Below, in pieces: positions 11,338 through 23,300 of a stretch of DNA of 64,000 nucleotides. Location of the stretch: contig NW_027395276.1 of the NCBI RefSeq assembly GCF_027580225.2, positions 4,741,001 through 4,805,000 on the forward strand, written 5' to 3'. Made by a program: the position numbers and the translations under genes. Below the pieces are notes generated by a model. That model saw nothing but the letters and a program-made list of their open reading frames with translations, did no database searches and had not been told where the DNA came from. Source of the stretch: Misgurnus anguillicaudatus (Eukaryota; Chordata; Actinopteri; Cypriniformes; Cobitidae). Positions within the stretch are counted from its first letter, which is position 1. Each line of letters starts with the position of its first letter.

Positions 11338-11483
11338 TTTTGTGATGTCTCTTATATCATTTCTGTTCTGATTTCTATTTTATCTTAGTCTATTTTATTA
11401 TTTGTTCTGTACAGCACAGTGGTCAACTTTTGTTGTGTTTATTTGTGCTTAATAAATAAATGAAGTGAAGTGAAGTGAAGTGA
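7846..11483 (+). mobile_element. L2-clade-like LINE retrotransposon, near full length
   Basis: The element contains one long open frame with an apurinic-type endonuclease followed by a reverse transcriptase, then a 120-base 3' UTR. That UTR includes the phrase GGTCAACTT...GTTGT, typical of L2 3' ends, and it finishes in a short tandem tail (TGAAG)n at about 11460-11482. A microsatellite-like tail in place of poly(A) is characteristic of the L2/CR1 group. The 5' boundary is uncertain and the given start is the start of the open frame. No clear target-site duplication was identified. Confidence 0.8.
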
Positions 11484-12026
11484 CCAACAGAGTCAGTGCT
11501 GGGTGCCTGATGTTAACATACCAGTAGATGCGACTATTACGTTACTAGCCTAACATTATAATTCATACATGTATCACAGTAACACTGCAAAAATAAAGAC
11601 AGATAAACAGATCCAACTAAAATCAAGTTTTATTTATATACAAACAATAAAGAACGCTTCAATAATTAAGGTTCTTGCAGTAGCTGATCAGCTCACCAAT
11701 CGGGCTTTCTGCCTCCTGGATGCACGTGCACCCTGTAATGTTTGTAAACTTGCAACCCGTCTATAATGTACAGTAACATTCAACTAACGTTCAGACAACC
11801 AAGAAACGTTCTTAAAACAATAAAAAACGGAAAACTTTTTATGTTGGCAAAACATTTTTGGGAACGTTGGGAACATTGAAGGATCTTTCTCTGGGCAAAT
11901 AATGCTTGCTGGCTTCACTGCATCTTTGTTTTCCATTGTTATTTTTTCAAAGTAAATATTTGCATACATTACTGACTGTCAAATGAATGGCAAAATTTAA
12001 TTTGCATGAGCATATTGAGCTAGACT
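11484..12026. other. Intergenic stretch between LINE and lectin gene
   Basis: No gene is seen. It contains an AT-rich sequence and, near 11776-11890, a fragment rich in AACGTT words resembling one at 53630-53710, probably an old interspersed repeat shared by both places. Confidence 0.5.
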
Positions 12027-12033
12027 TATAAAA
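12027..12033 (+). promoter_or_regulatory. TATA box of the C-type lectin gene
   Basis: TATAAAA lies 33 bases upstream of the chosen ATG. If transcription begins 25-30 bases downstream of it, the 5' UTR would be only about ten bases. The element is perfectly placed for a small secreted-protein gene and argues that the locus was, or still is, transcribed. Confidence 0.6.
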
Positions 12034-12065
12034 CAGCGTTGACTGACCAGACCTTCACAGAAGAG

Positions 12066-12776
12066 ATGAAGATTGTGGTGTTTGCTCTTTTTCTGTCAGC
12101 TCACTTTGAGCTGACTGTAGCTCTGCAAAGAAACCACTTCTTTATAAACGAAGCCAAGACATGGAGCGATGCTCAGAAATATTGTAGAGACAACTATGAT
12201 GACCTGTCCAGTTTAGACAGTCCACTGGAATATTTAAAGATAAACCACACAGTGGTCCCACGAAGCTAAATTTGTCTGAAGAAAACCTCTAATAACACTT
12301 GGCAGTGGAGTGATCAACAGTTTTACATTTGGGCAGCCGGTCAACCAAACAATCCACGCAATGACACCTGTGCTTCAGTCTTAAATGACACGTTGTATGA
12401 CAATCCTTGTTCTTTATCGTACCCTTTCTTCTGCTACAAGTGGGAGCCTAAACTGATCCTGGTGCGAGAGAAGATGAGTTGGGAGGATGCGTTTGAACAC
12501 TGCAGGACTCACTACACTGATCTGGCCAGTCTGCCTACATATTCACATCTCATCCAAGTCAACCAAAGCATCTCAAACACTGAAACCCCCAGCGTGTGGA
12601 CAGGTCTGAGGTTTCTGGCAGGTTCTTGGTTCTGGTTGACTGGAGAGGATTTGGGAAACTTAGTTAATCTGCCAGCATGTCCTCTCAATTACTCTTACTG
12701 TGGATCTCTACACCTGGAAACTCAGCGATGGGAGAACAGAGGCTGTATGGAGAAACTTAACTTTGTGTGCTATTAG
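12066..12776 (+). pseudogene. Tandem C-type lectin domain protein, broken by in-frame TAA
   Basis: From ATG 12066 the frame gives a signal peptide (MKIVVFALFLSAHFELTVA) and the start of a first C-type lectin-like domain (TWSDAQKYCR). At codon 68 (12267-12269) a TAA interrupts the frame. Beyond it the same frame continues with the rest of domain 1 (TWQWSD, AAGQPNNP, CASV, PFFCY) and a full second domain (SWEDAFEHCR, LASLPTYSHL, VWTGLR, NFVCY) to a stop at 12774-12776, 236 codons in all. The stop falls where the family usually has the W of a W-I-G-L motif, and the glycine there is also changed. Fish carry many secreted proteins of this two-domain type. No intron is seen. I favour a recent pseudogene; readthrough, a truncated product or a sequencing error are alternatives. 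Calcium-binding EPN/QPD motifs are not intact (QPN only). Confidence 0.7.
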
Positions 12777-14195
12777 AGAGGAAAGTAAGGATTAAAACAT
12801 ACACTTATGCTTTATGTTATGTCCTGCCCAGTGTTTTTTACTGTTTGGCAATTATTACACAATATGTTCAACCTCTCATACTCTATTTCCTATAATAACC
12901 ACTAACATCTTTGTTTATTTTCATAGGCTTTGAATTCAAATAAGAAACAAATTTACAAACAAGGAGATTATAAGTTATGTCTTGGTAGTTAATAAACAGG
13001 ACTTAAAGTCTATCTTACACAAAAGTAGTGCTTGTGCATAAATGAATGAAATATGTATCCAGTATCAATTTCTGTACATCACATTATCACAAAATTAAGC
13101 TTATAAATACTTTTGTTAAATGACAAATACAGATGCATAGAAATAGTTTATGCCATTATTTATGTCAGTTTAGATTTAGTTGTAACTTTACAATAAGGTT
13201 ATATTTGTTAACAAGTAGTTAATGCATTAGCTAAACAATGAACAATACTAGCATTTATTAATCTTAGTTCGTGTTCATTTTGGCATACTAATACATTTCA
13301 TTTACTCTGAATGCATTGTGGAATACAAAGGTAAATATTGTAAACAAAAAAATACTGCTCCCTGTATATACTGTATTGACATGTGTAAGTAAATTGTCCC
13401 TTAAATAAAAACAACCAAATCACACAAATATACATGAATTATTTATTTACTTGACAAAAGATGTGTGTTGAATGCTTGTTGATAAGATTTTCATACATTT
13501 ATTAATAATGTTTGGTCTAGAACGAGGCTTGTGTTCATTTTGTTCTGTGTCACTTTGAACCGAACACTGAACATAAAACATGAAACTATTACAGTCCTGA
13601 CTGTCTGTATGAAATGAACACCGATACCAATTTATTAAAGTCCGTGTAAAGTCATTTCAGAGAATTGTTTCTAAACACATTATAAATGTTAGAAATGTAT
13701 TGCTGAAACACGTTACAAAGATTGAGAACTGTGTAGTACTGACTTCTGGAGTTACACAGTTAAACAGTTTTCCACATTTCTGTGTTCAGGATTATTTGGG
13801 CGGGGCTAAAACGGTGGCTCGATGACACACTGGAGCCACTGAGCATGGCCCCGCCCCTAACACAATTGTGAGTATCCATTTAGCTTGCAGCAGAATTTTA
13901 AAAAATTGAATGAGATGGTGGCTTTCCAACGGGTGGGCGTGGTTTCAGTTCAGACATTGGACACGCCCCCACCAGTAGAGAGCAGATAATCCTCCCCTGC
14001 GTTCCAAGATTTTGATAACTTTCATTTGCCTTTTTTATCATTCAAATTTGACTTAATATCAATTTTTTCCGTGAGAACACATTTAACATTAGACTTAAAT
14101 GTGTCTGACTGGTAAACAACAGGTTTATTTTATATGAATACCGACATGAATAGAACAAGACTATAAGGTACAAATTATATGAACTATACAACCGC
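12777..14195. other. Intergenic stretch between lectin gene and arhgap30 3' end
   Basis: No gene is seen. The AATAAA at 12991-12996 could serve the lectin transcript. A fragment around 13185-13360 (CTTTACAATAAGG, then TAGTTAATGCATTAG) matches the end of a widespread fish DNA-transposon family that also appears near 23240-23290. A GC-rich imperfect hairpin built on GGGCGGGGC and GGCCCCGCCCC occupies about 13799-13856. Confidence 0.45.
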
Positions 14196-14201
14196 TTTAT
14201 T
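14196..14201 (-). terminator. Poly(A) signal of arhgap30
   Basis: The minus strand reads AATAAA here, about 125 bases beyond the arhgap30 stop codon at 14325-14327. This suits a short 3' UTR. No competing signal is nearer. Confidence 0.55.
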
Positions 14202-14324
14202 CCCATATAAAAACATTTCTTAGAAAATATTTAAAAGTAAGTAGAATATTAAAATTGGTTGTGTGAAATGTTTTTGCACATAATATTTCTCACATTTCCT
14301 TAAAATTTTTTGATTTGAATGCTG

Positions 14325-17300
14325 TTAGTCAGTTTTGGCCTCTTCATCTTTCTCTCTTTGTTTCTCTCTCTCTTTCCTGGTGTCTCTCTCCCACTGAGCT
14401 CCTGACAGTCGGTCTGAACTCTCGCGGTCTTTGTTCCTCTTTACTGTGGCCCGAGCGACGGCTTCATCGAAACAGATACTGATACCGCTGTTCCTCTTCA
14501 CCTCTCTCTCTCCTTCTCTGTGAAGATCTTTTCTGAAATCTGTCCCAGCATCCCCAGTACCCAGACTTTCTCTTAGAGCCTTTTTCCCATCTTCCTGACT
14601 TATATCGGTTAGGCATTTTTTACCGTTTTCTACCATTCCCGTGTCCGTTTGCTCTGTGTCTCTGTGCTGTTGGCTGTGTTCTGTCTCTCTGTCAGAGCAT
14701 TGATCTCTGTGCTCTTTTTCACTGTGTTGTTCCTCGCTTTCGTCTTGTTTAACACAGTTGTGCTGTTGTTGTCCTTTGTGGTCGTGTTGCCCGTCTGTTT
14801 CCATGAGCTCTGAGTATCTGTGCTGCCTCTCTGTGTCTCTGTCCTTAAACTGTTTTCTGAGCGTGAGAGCTGTAAGTTTGGAGTTTTGAGGTTTGGGTGG
14901 GACGACAGGTACAGATCTCTGTATCTGACTGGATGCTTGGTTAGGAGCAGTTATTTCACTCTCTTTCTCTGGAATGGGATGGTGTTCAGCTGTTTGTGGC
15001 AGTTCCTCATCTGAGATGACAGATGATTCTTCATTCACCTGTTTCTCCATCTCACCTTCAGATGATACCTCATTTGGTTGAGGCACAGCTGCGGTCTGTT
15101 CGTGGTCATCTCTACACAAAGTTCCTTCAGCTATCTCCTCATTTCCCTCATCTGTATTCACATCTAACTCTTCGTCAGTACCCTTAATGTTTCTTTCATC
15201 ACTTTCTGTTTTGATATCGATTTCCTCTGAAGTGTTCTCCATATCGTCTCCTTCATTATGTGTTTGTGCTTGTTCCTCTACCTCCTCACCTTCTACTTCA
15301 TCTTCTACATCTTTAACCGTTTCAGCGATGTCATTCAAACACTCTTCTGTCTCCTGAACTACTTCTACAGGATTCTCTTCATTTTCCTCCAATTTCTCAT
15401 CTGGAGTTTTTATCTCTAATAAATTCTCCATAACCTCCAGTGTTCCTTTGCTTTTCTCTTCATCCTCTGTTTCATCTTCTTTTGGTTCCTTCATTCCCTC
15501 CTCATCCTCAGTGATTTTTCTTTCATGAAAAATCACGTTTTCTTCCTCTGGTGGTTGATCGATCTTCACTTCCTCTTGAGCGGCCAGTGAGGTGGAGTCT
15601 GTGGCAGTGGCCTCATCTGTGATGTCATCGGTAACATCATCTGCGACACCATCTGTGACGTCATTGGTGATGACATCAGTGACGTCATCTGTGACCTCAT
15701 CGGTGACGTCATCTGTAACACCTTCTGTGGCGTCATCAGTGACACCAACTGTGGCATCATCAGTGACACCAACTGTGGCGTCATCGGTGACGTCATCAGT
15801 GGCATCATCGGTGACACCATCTGTGGCTTCATTAGTGACACCAACTGTAGCGTCATCGGTGACGTCATCAGTGGCATCATCGATGACACCATCTGTGGCT
15901 TCATTAGTGACACCAACTGTAGCGTCATCGGTGACGTCATCAGTGGTATCATCGTTGACAGAATTGGTGACATCATCGGTGACAGAATCAGTGACTATGA
16001 TCTCAATTGCTGTGTAAGCTTCAGTATGCAGCACCTCCTGAACCTCTACACCTGGAAACTGTCCTTGATCAGGCTCATGGACGCTGACGTTGGTCATCTC
16101 GGCCTGGATGGGCTCCAATGAAAGGGGTACGGGGTCTGGACCGAAATATGTGTCCTCTTCGCTGTCTGAACTCTCAAGGCAGTCCTCTTCGCTGTGTGCA
16201 TAGAGTTAGTAAAACGTTACACAAAGATTACAAATTTAAAGAGAAAGTAAAAAAAGCTACTTACATCATTGTGTGCGTGTCATTTTTCACATCATCTGAT
16301 TTGCTTTCTTCATTCTTGTTATCTATAGAAAGATCCTCCAACTTTGAATCTTTACTAAGATGTTCGTCAATAAAGCACTGATCTGAGGCGCCACCTGCTG
16401 TTCCACTGTCATCTGTTGATGTAGCAACTATAAGACTCGTGTCTTCTGATTGGCTAATGGATTGGAGATCTTCACCGCCCTTCTGAGAAAGTATTAAATG
16501 CGATTCATCTAAGCATTTCGATTGGTTGTCGGAGAGATCGTCTATGTCACAGGTAGCGGTTTGTACACTTAATCCATAAAAATGAACATTGGATGGGACA
16601 CTTTGACAAAACATGTCCTCGTATTCAGAACCTTTATCAGAATCAGAATCATCATCATCTTCCTCAAGGCTGTAATCATCATCAGATGATAATGACAGGG
16701 CAGGCATGAAGGGGTGGGACTTATAAGGTAAGCTGTGTGATTTTCCAGGAAGGGGGAGGGGCTTGTGTGTGAATAGAGGAATGCTGATGTCATCCCTGCT
16801 CTCCTGCACTGAGCTGGAAACAGCTTGATCGTTTGTGTCTTCAACCTCCTCTTCCTCCTCTTCAAAACAGGGCGGCTCGACTGAAAACTCCATCTAGAAA
16901 CAGTAATTAATGTCAGTTTAATTACAACGGTACGGCACGGTACAGAGCGATCACACTAGTCAAACAAACCAGGTTTGGGGGTCAAACGCATTCAGGCACG
17001 GTTTGGTTTGGATAATGTGAGTCTGTCTATGTAGACAGTAAAGAGTTCACACAACCATTGTAACTGTAATATTTAACTCATTCACACACATTCATAAACA
17101 CACCTTTGAAGCACAGCTGTCCATCAAATCCAAAAACCCAAAAGCTTCTTGAACATCCTGCTCAGATAACTCATCAGTCTCTGTCAGATCTACAGATATG
17201 ATCTGATTTTGATGGAGGTGTCCTCTCATATCTGTGGAGAACACAAACTCTTAACATCATGCTCTTATCATTACAGTGATGCTATGCACTGTAAAAAGTA

Positions 17301-20300
17301 AAAGTTGGATCAGCTTAAAAAAATACTGCAATTGGTAACGCCTAAAAAATTTCAATCTTAATTTTCTCACTTTAAGTTGAAAATGTTTACATTTTTTAGG
17401 TTACCAACTGAAGTCATTTTTAATAATGTTTTCACCTTAAAGGAATATTCCACTTTCATTAAAAAATCCTGATAATTTAAACATTGACACAACTTGACAT
17501 TTTTTTGAATTTGTTAATTCAACTTAGAAATGTTTTACTGTCTCAACAACACACACAAATTTTTTTTTTCATTCATAGAGTCACGTTGCTTCATTTTAAG
17601 TCACCATTATGGTGATCAGCGTTTCTTTTAGTTGGACTCTTGAAACATTGTTTGCTAGTTTTTCCCCAGTTGCATTAATTGTGGTGATTGATACATAATA
17701 GTAAAGATCATCATCTAATTTATTGATTTACTCACTCAATTTTTTATCAAAATGAGGTTCATCACTCTCACAGCAGTTTGTCATTAAGGATTTTTATGAT
17801 GTATGGACTATAATTACACCGTTGTGCATTTGGGATGCACAAACATCAAGAATCAGAGTATGAATTTTAACAATGGTGACAATTATATGAAGAGCTCCAA
17901 TGCATGCTGGGTATTAACAAATTACAAATCTCACCCAGGACCCCCAGAATTCACTGCAGCATGGATAGATAATGAACTTTTTACAATTTTCTTTGTCACC
18001 ATTGTTGAAATTCATGCTCTGATTCTTGATGTTTGTGCATCCCAAATATGTTACTTAACCCCCCCCCCCAAAAAAAAAAAAAAAAATTCAGTATTTGTGT
18101 TTAGCCTTTACTTGCCATTTAATAGCATTTTCTGAGTGAAAATTGTTTCCAAGCTTTTTTCAAGTTAATCCTACTCCAAATATGGGGGTGAGTAAATTAT
18201 TAGAATTTTTTAAAAATTCCTTTAGTTTTTTCACTTAAAGTGTGAAAATGTAAGTTACCAATAATTGAAGTAATTTTTAGAGTTGATCCAACTTTTAATT
18301 TTTACAGTGTGTTCAGTCTGAAAATCTACCAATACTGATAGATAGCGATTGTTTTGCTTTTTGCTTCAAATTATGTGGTGAAATTCTGTTGTCATTGTGA
18401 CCCATTTCAAAATAATCACACAGTTTAGGTTTTGATGCGTTTTTGTACCCCTTTTGATTCCCAGGATATATAATCTGCCCTGTTCACCGTCGTTTTTTTT
18501 TTTTTTTTTTGGGGGGGGGGTTATGGGGAAAATAATCATTTCACTTTAAAGGAATTGTTAACCCAAAAATGCAAATGTCTGTCCTTTCAAATCTCATTAG
18601 TTCTTGCGTGTAGAGATTTAAAGTTACTAACATGCAACCATATTTGAATGCAACACTAATATGTGTTTGCTTTAGTTTCAGTTTTACTAAATAAGTTAAA
18701 AATGGTTTCTCACACACCCATTGTTAAACATAGAGGAAATGTTTTAACACGTTGAATTTATCCGGAACACTTTTATAATAGATGGATGTGATTATGCCAA
18801 TAATTGTAGTTTATATAAAAAATGTATGGAAGGCAAGTAAAAGAAAGTAAGTCATGTACATCTGATCTGACATGAGGTTGAGTCCATAATGAGAGAATTT
18901 TCATATATGGGTGTAATTTAATCAAATGCATTAGCTAAGCCCCTCCCACAAACACACTGTTAATTTTGTTCCTACACTTTCAATCCTCAGGCTTACCCAT
19001 GTATTCCTCCTCTGCGGACGTCTGTGATAACAGAGGTGTTATATTTTCCTTTGTAGTCTTCTTATCCTGGTTCATATCTGCCTTCACTTCTTCTTTAGCT
19101 CCTGGTGCACCTGCCTCATCCAGTGTGTCCTTCTCCTTTACAATCTGCGTTGTCGTCCTCCCACAATCCCCCTGACCTTCCATGTCTCCTCTATTCTCTT
19201 TAACATCATCGTTATCGGTTTTGCTCGCATCAGTGGACAGCGACTCTGCACCCTTGACGTCCTGGCACATGCCCGCATCCTCCTCCGCTCCAAGTTGTTC
19301 TTTATCAGCCTCTCCCTGCACACTTTGTTCCTTTTCGGACAAGCCCCCGTGCAGCACACCCAGAGCCAACCCGGACGTTATGTGAAGAGGAACAGTCACT
19401 GAAAAAGGCCCGGATATGTGGATCCCGGCGCGACGGTCTGCTTTACTGTTCATTCCCGGTGACCTGGACACGCCCTGCAATGAGCTTTCGGATCCAGCGG
19501 CTCCGCCCGCTGAATCCAGGCGATTGTAAGTGCCCGGAGTCCCACTGCTCACCATGCTCACCTGTGCCCCGCCCGTGCGCCTGTACGTCACCGCATATCC
19601 ACTAGACACGCCTCCACCAACAGGAGCCCCGCCATCTGAGTGACCCGAGGTCAGGACCCGAGCTGGAGGATGCCTTGCATCTAAAAAAAACATGAAAATA
19701 ATATTGATCACCGTTAATAATTGAGGCATCTGTTGATACAAAATATGTTTTCATACCTTCCACCGCAAAAGGCCCTGAGCTCAGAGAGTCCATACTTTTG
19801 GCAGGTCTTAGAGGTGTCGTTTCTTTCTCTATGGATTTAGATCATACAGAAACAACAGAAACTTGGTAAAGACAGTTAAGAAGCAAATCTAAGAAGGAGC
19901 AGATGTGTATCGCTGGATGTAAGAGTGTTTATGTTGAATAATCTGATGATTTCAGAATCTGGTACCTTTCGGGCAGTATTTGTTCTTCTTGCGTGGATCT
20001 TGAAGTCTCCCACCCAAATTAAAGATGGACTTCCACTTTCTTCCCTTGAGTGAGCCTTTTCTCCTGAAGCGTGAGGTCAATAGTGTAGATTTAACATGAT
20101 CAGTAAAACATGACTGAAAAGGGATTGTGGGATGTACTAATACACCTATCAGGTCTTACTTGTCAGTGCCATCAATAATAGCGTGGTAGGGCCGCATGAG
20201 TGGTGGTCCATCTCCAGGACTCAAGTTTCCTGAACAGTGTAGGGGCAGCGACTTAAAGAAATGTTCATCCTGATTGGACAGTATTGAAGGTGAGGGGAGG

Positions 20301-23300
20301 GACTTCCGACGCTCCGTGCCCAATCCTTTGTTGATATGAGGTGGAAAATGCATTAAAGGTAGCATGAAATTACCAAACCTCTTTAACTTTAACTTGTTTA
20401 ATTTTATGTTGCATATGAAAGACAAATAAAAATGCTGAATTTTTATAAAGATAAAGTACCTGAACCAAAGAAAAGTTCCTTCACATGTGTGAGAATAAAC
20501 TCAACTACAATAGACTGAACTCGCACCTCCATGAATGCTGCGGTGCCATTAAAACCGGTGGACTCAATGTCTTTTGACCTTCAGAAAAAATTACACAACC
20601 ATTAATAACAAAATAATATCGCTTTTTATTAGAAATAAAGCAACTTATTTAATTATTATTTATTAATAATTGACAATAATATTAATAATATTATTGAATG
20701 TTGCATTCTGTTCTCTGTGTATGTTACACTCCTGTTCAAAAATGTTACTCTAGATCACAAAACCAGCATAAAGATCAATTTTGTGAAATTGAGATTTATA
20801 CATCATCTGAATGCTGAGTAAATAAGATTTGTTAGGATATGACAATATTTGTCTAAGATGCAACTGTTTGACAATCTGGAATCCGAGGGTGCAAAAACCA
20901 AAATATTGAGAAAATCGCCTTTACCCATACAGCAAAAAAAAATAATAATAATAAAAGAGGTTCAATATATTTCAAAATATACAAAAAAAGGACAAGAAAT
21001 GTACTCAAAAATATGTTTACAAAATGCATTTTTTACCAATTTTTGGATGGGTATATTTTGAAATATATTTTAAAGCATTTTTTTATTAAAATCGCATTGG
21101 AAGAAAAACTTTTGTATGTTACAAACCTGTAAACATTTATACATACTTTTATATTTTGGCCAGGAAAAAATATATATTTTTTGCCATATGGGTAGTAAAA
21201 TTAGAAATGTATTTGTTGTCCCTAAAATACATTTTGAAATAATTGTAAAGTTTCAAGTTTCAAATTTATTGTCATTGCATAAATACAGTGTGTTAAGACA
21301 ACGAAATTCAAAGTGCCGCTCTAGATCAATGCTTTTTTAAATTTAAAAAAAGGAAGACTAAGGGTAAGTAGTTAATAGATATTTACAAACAACAATATAT
21401 ATTATGACGGTTAAAACTAAATATATTTTTAAATTCAAAAATATGTTTAATTAGGCTATACTTTCTACAAAATGTATATAGCATATATTTAAAACACATT
21501 TTTGGCCAGATAATTTTTTTTGCCGTATGGATAAGTTGTCCAAATCAAGTTCTTAGCAACACATATTACTATTGATAGAGTTTTTATATATTTACGATAT
21601 AAAATTTACAAAATAGCTTCATATAACAGGATCTTTACTTAATATCCTAATGATTTTTGGCATACAAATAAATTAATAAATTTGACCTATGCAATGTATT
21701 GTTGTCTATTGTTACAAATATACAAGTGCGACTGATGACTGTTTTGTGATCCAGGGTCACAAATAATCTTTATTTAAGGGACATCTCCATGCAAGCTGTA
21801 AAGTCATATATACTGTGTAGGTAGATTACAGTTTTTATGAGGATCAAATTTGCAATTAAACCTTATATAATTTTCTACATATTTAATCATTTTCCTGTTA
21901 TATCTCACTGTAAACAAAAATTGCATTCGGAATGCTTTGCTTATTTTATAGTTTTATTCTGTAATGTTTAATGTTCATTTAACTTTGAACAAACTGTTGC
22001 CAGTAAATAACATCCATTTAAATCTACAGTAAGTTACTGGCAAACAGCTGCCAGTAGTAGTACTATAATTTTTTTACAGTGTGCGTTGTCTTTTTTTATA
22101 TAAAGCTGCACAATGCAATGAAACAATGCAACATTGTAAAAAAGAGCTATATAAATAAAATTTGAATTTGACAAAGAATTATAAATGACAAAACACACAC
22201 ACACACACACCTGAGAAGGTTTGGAGCCCAGACGATGGCCAGGTTTCTGGAATGCATGTTGGTCTGAGCTGCGAATCCAGACATCTTGACCAGATGGCGC
22301 ATCAAATATTCCAGAGTTCTAGCAGAAAGTCAATGTTAAATCACAGTGTACATACAACATGACACACCTACAGTATACTGAACATGTTTACCTGTAGTGA
22401 GGTGCAGGTAAATCCTTCAGAACCTCTTTAATCTTGACCAGCCGCTCGTCCTCCAGTTGAATAGCCACCGCATCCTACAGAAAGAGAGAGAAAGAACAAT
22501 GTCTGAATTCAAAGCACATAAAATACAAATCTAGGTCTTACTCAAACATACACATTGGCATTATATAATAGCAAATATATTTTGTAATAATAGCAAATAT
22601 GTCCTATACTCACAGCGAAACGGTCATAAAGTTCATATGTGAGCAGAGGGTTGGGCAGCTCTCTGAAATATGCTTTACATAAAGAACTGACACAGTGAAT
22701 ATCCTGTAGATAAACATCTTTATACAGGTCAGGATGTCCTTCAGTGTCAAACTCATTCCTGCAAAATTCAAAGCGTTTCTGTTACAAATACATTGACACT
22801 GAAAAGCAGATAAAAAAATCTCAATTTGATTAGAAAACAAACATGCAAAAAATCTAACTTTACTCCTCTGACTCATTTCTGCAGTGAGTTTTAATTTAGT
22901 GGCTTTATAAAATAAAAAAAGGTTTTCTTCATGATAAAGAATAGTGATTGATAAACTCTTTCTACATGTAAATTATAAGAGCCCTGCATCTATTAATACC
23001 AAAACACAGTCATACTAGTCACATCAGAGACACTAAGGTTTTAGAAAACAGGTAAACTGTAAAAGCATTTTTGTCAAATCAACATACATTTTTATGCTAC
23101 TTCTGTATAAACAATTAAGTAAAACAACCTCAACTAGTTTTTATAAGTTATGTCATCTATTCACATGTCAAATAGTAGGTTGAATTGACTAACAAAACCA
23201 AGTTGATTTAGCTTCCATGATGTATTTTTTATAGTGCAGGGTAACACTTTACAATAAGGTTGTACAATAATTAGTTAACATGAGTTAATGGATTAGCTTG

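Larger units (their letters stand above)
17287..18309. mobile_element. DNA transposon remnant with CACTGTAAAAA ends, host to nested insertions
   Basis: The left end (CACTGTAAAAAGTAAAAGTT) and the right end (AACTTTTAATTTTTACAGTG) are inverted. The subterminal parts are also related, including a 'ggttacca'/'gttaccaa' segment on each side. The element sits in arhgap30 intron 10 and contains at least two further insertions. Confidence 0.6.

Noticed and set aside
12039..12065. Upstream TTG as start of the lectin frame
   Set aside because: Vertebrate genes rarely use TTG; ATG 12066 starts directly at the signal peptide.
15592..16017. Plus-strand open frame rich in Ser/Val/Thr opposite arhgap30 exon 13
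   Set aside because: It is the antisense of the coding minisatellite; repetition of stop-free units keeps all frames open. It has no start context or family resemblance.
18980..18997. TGA at 18980 as the stop codon of arhgap30 exon 10
   Set aside because: A strong donor (ATGG|GTAAGC) precedes it and joins in phase to exon 11, which carries conserved ARHGAP30 sequence.
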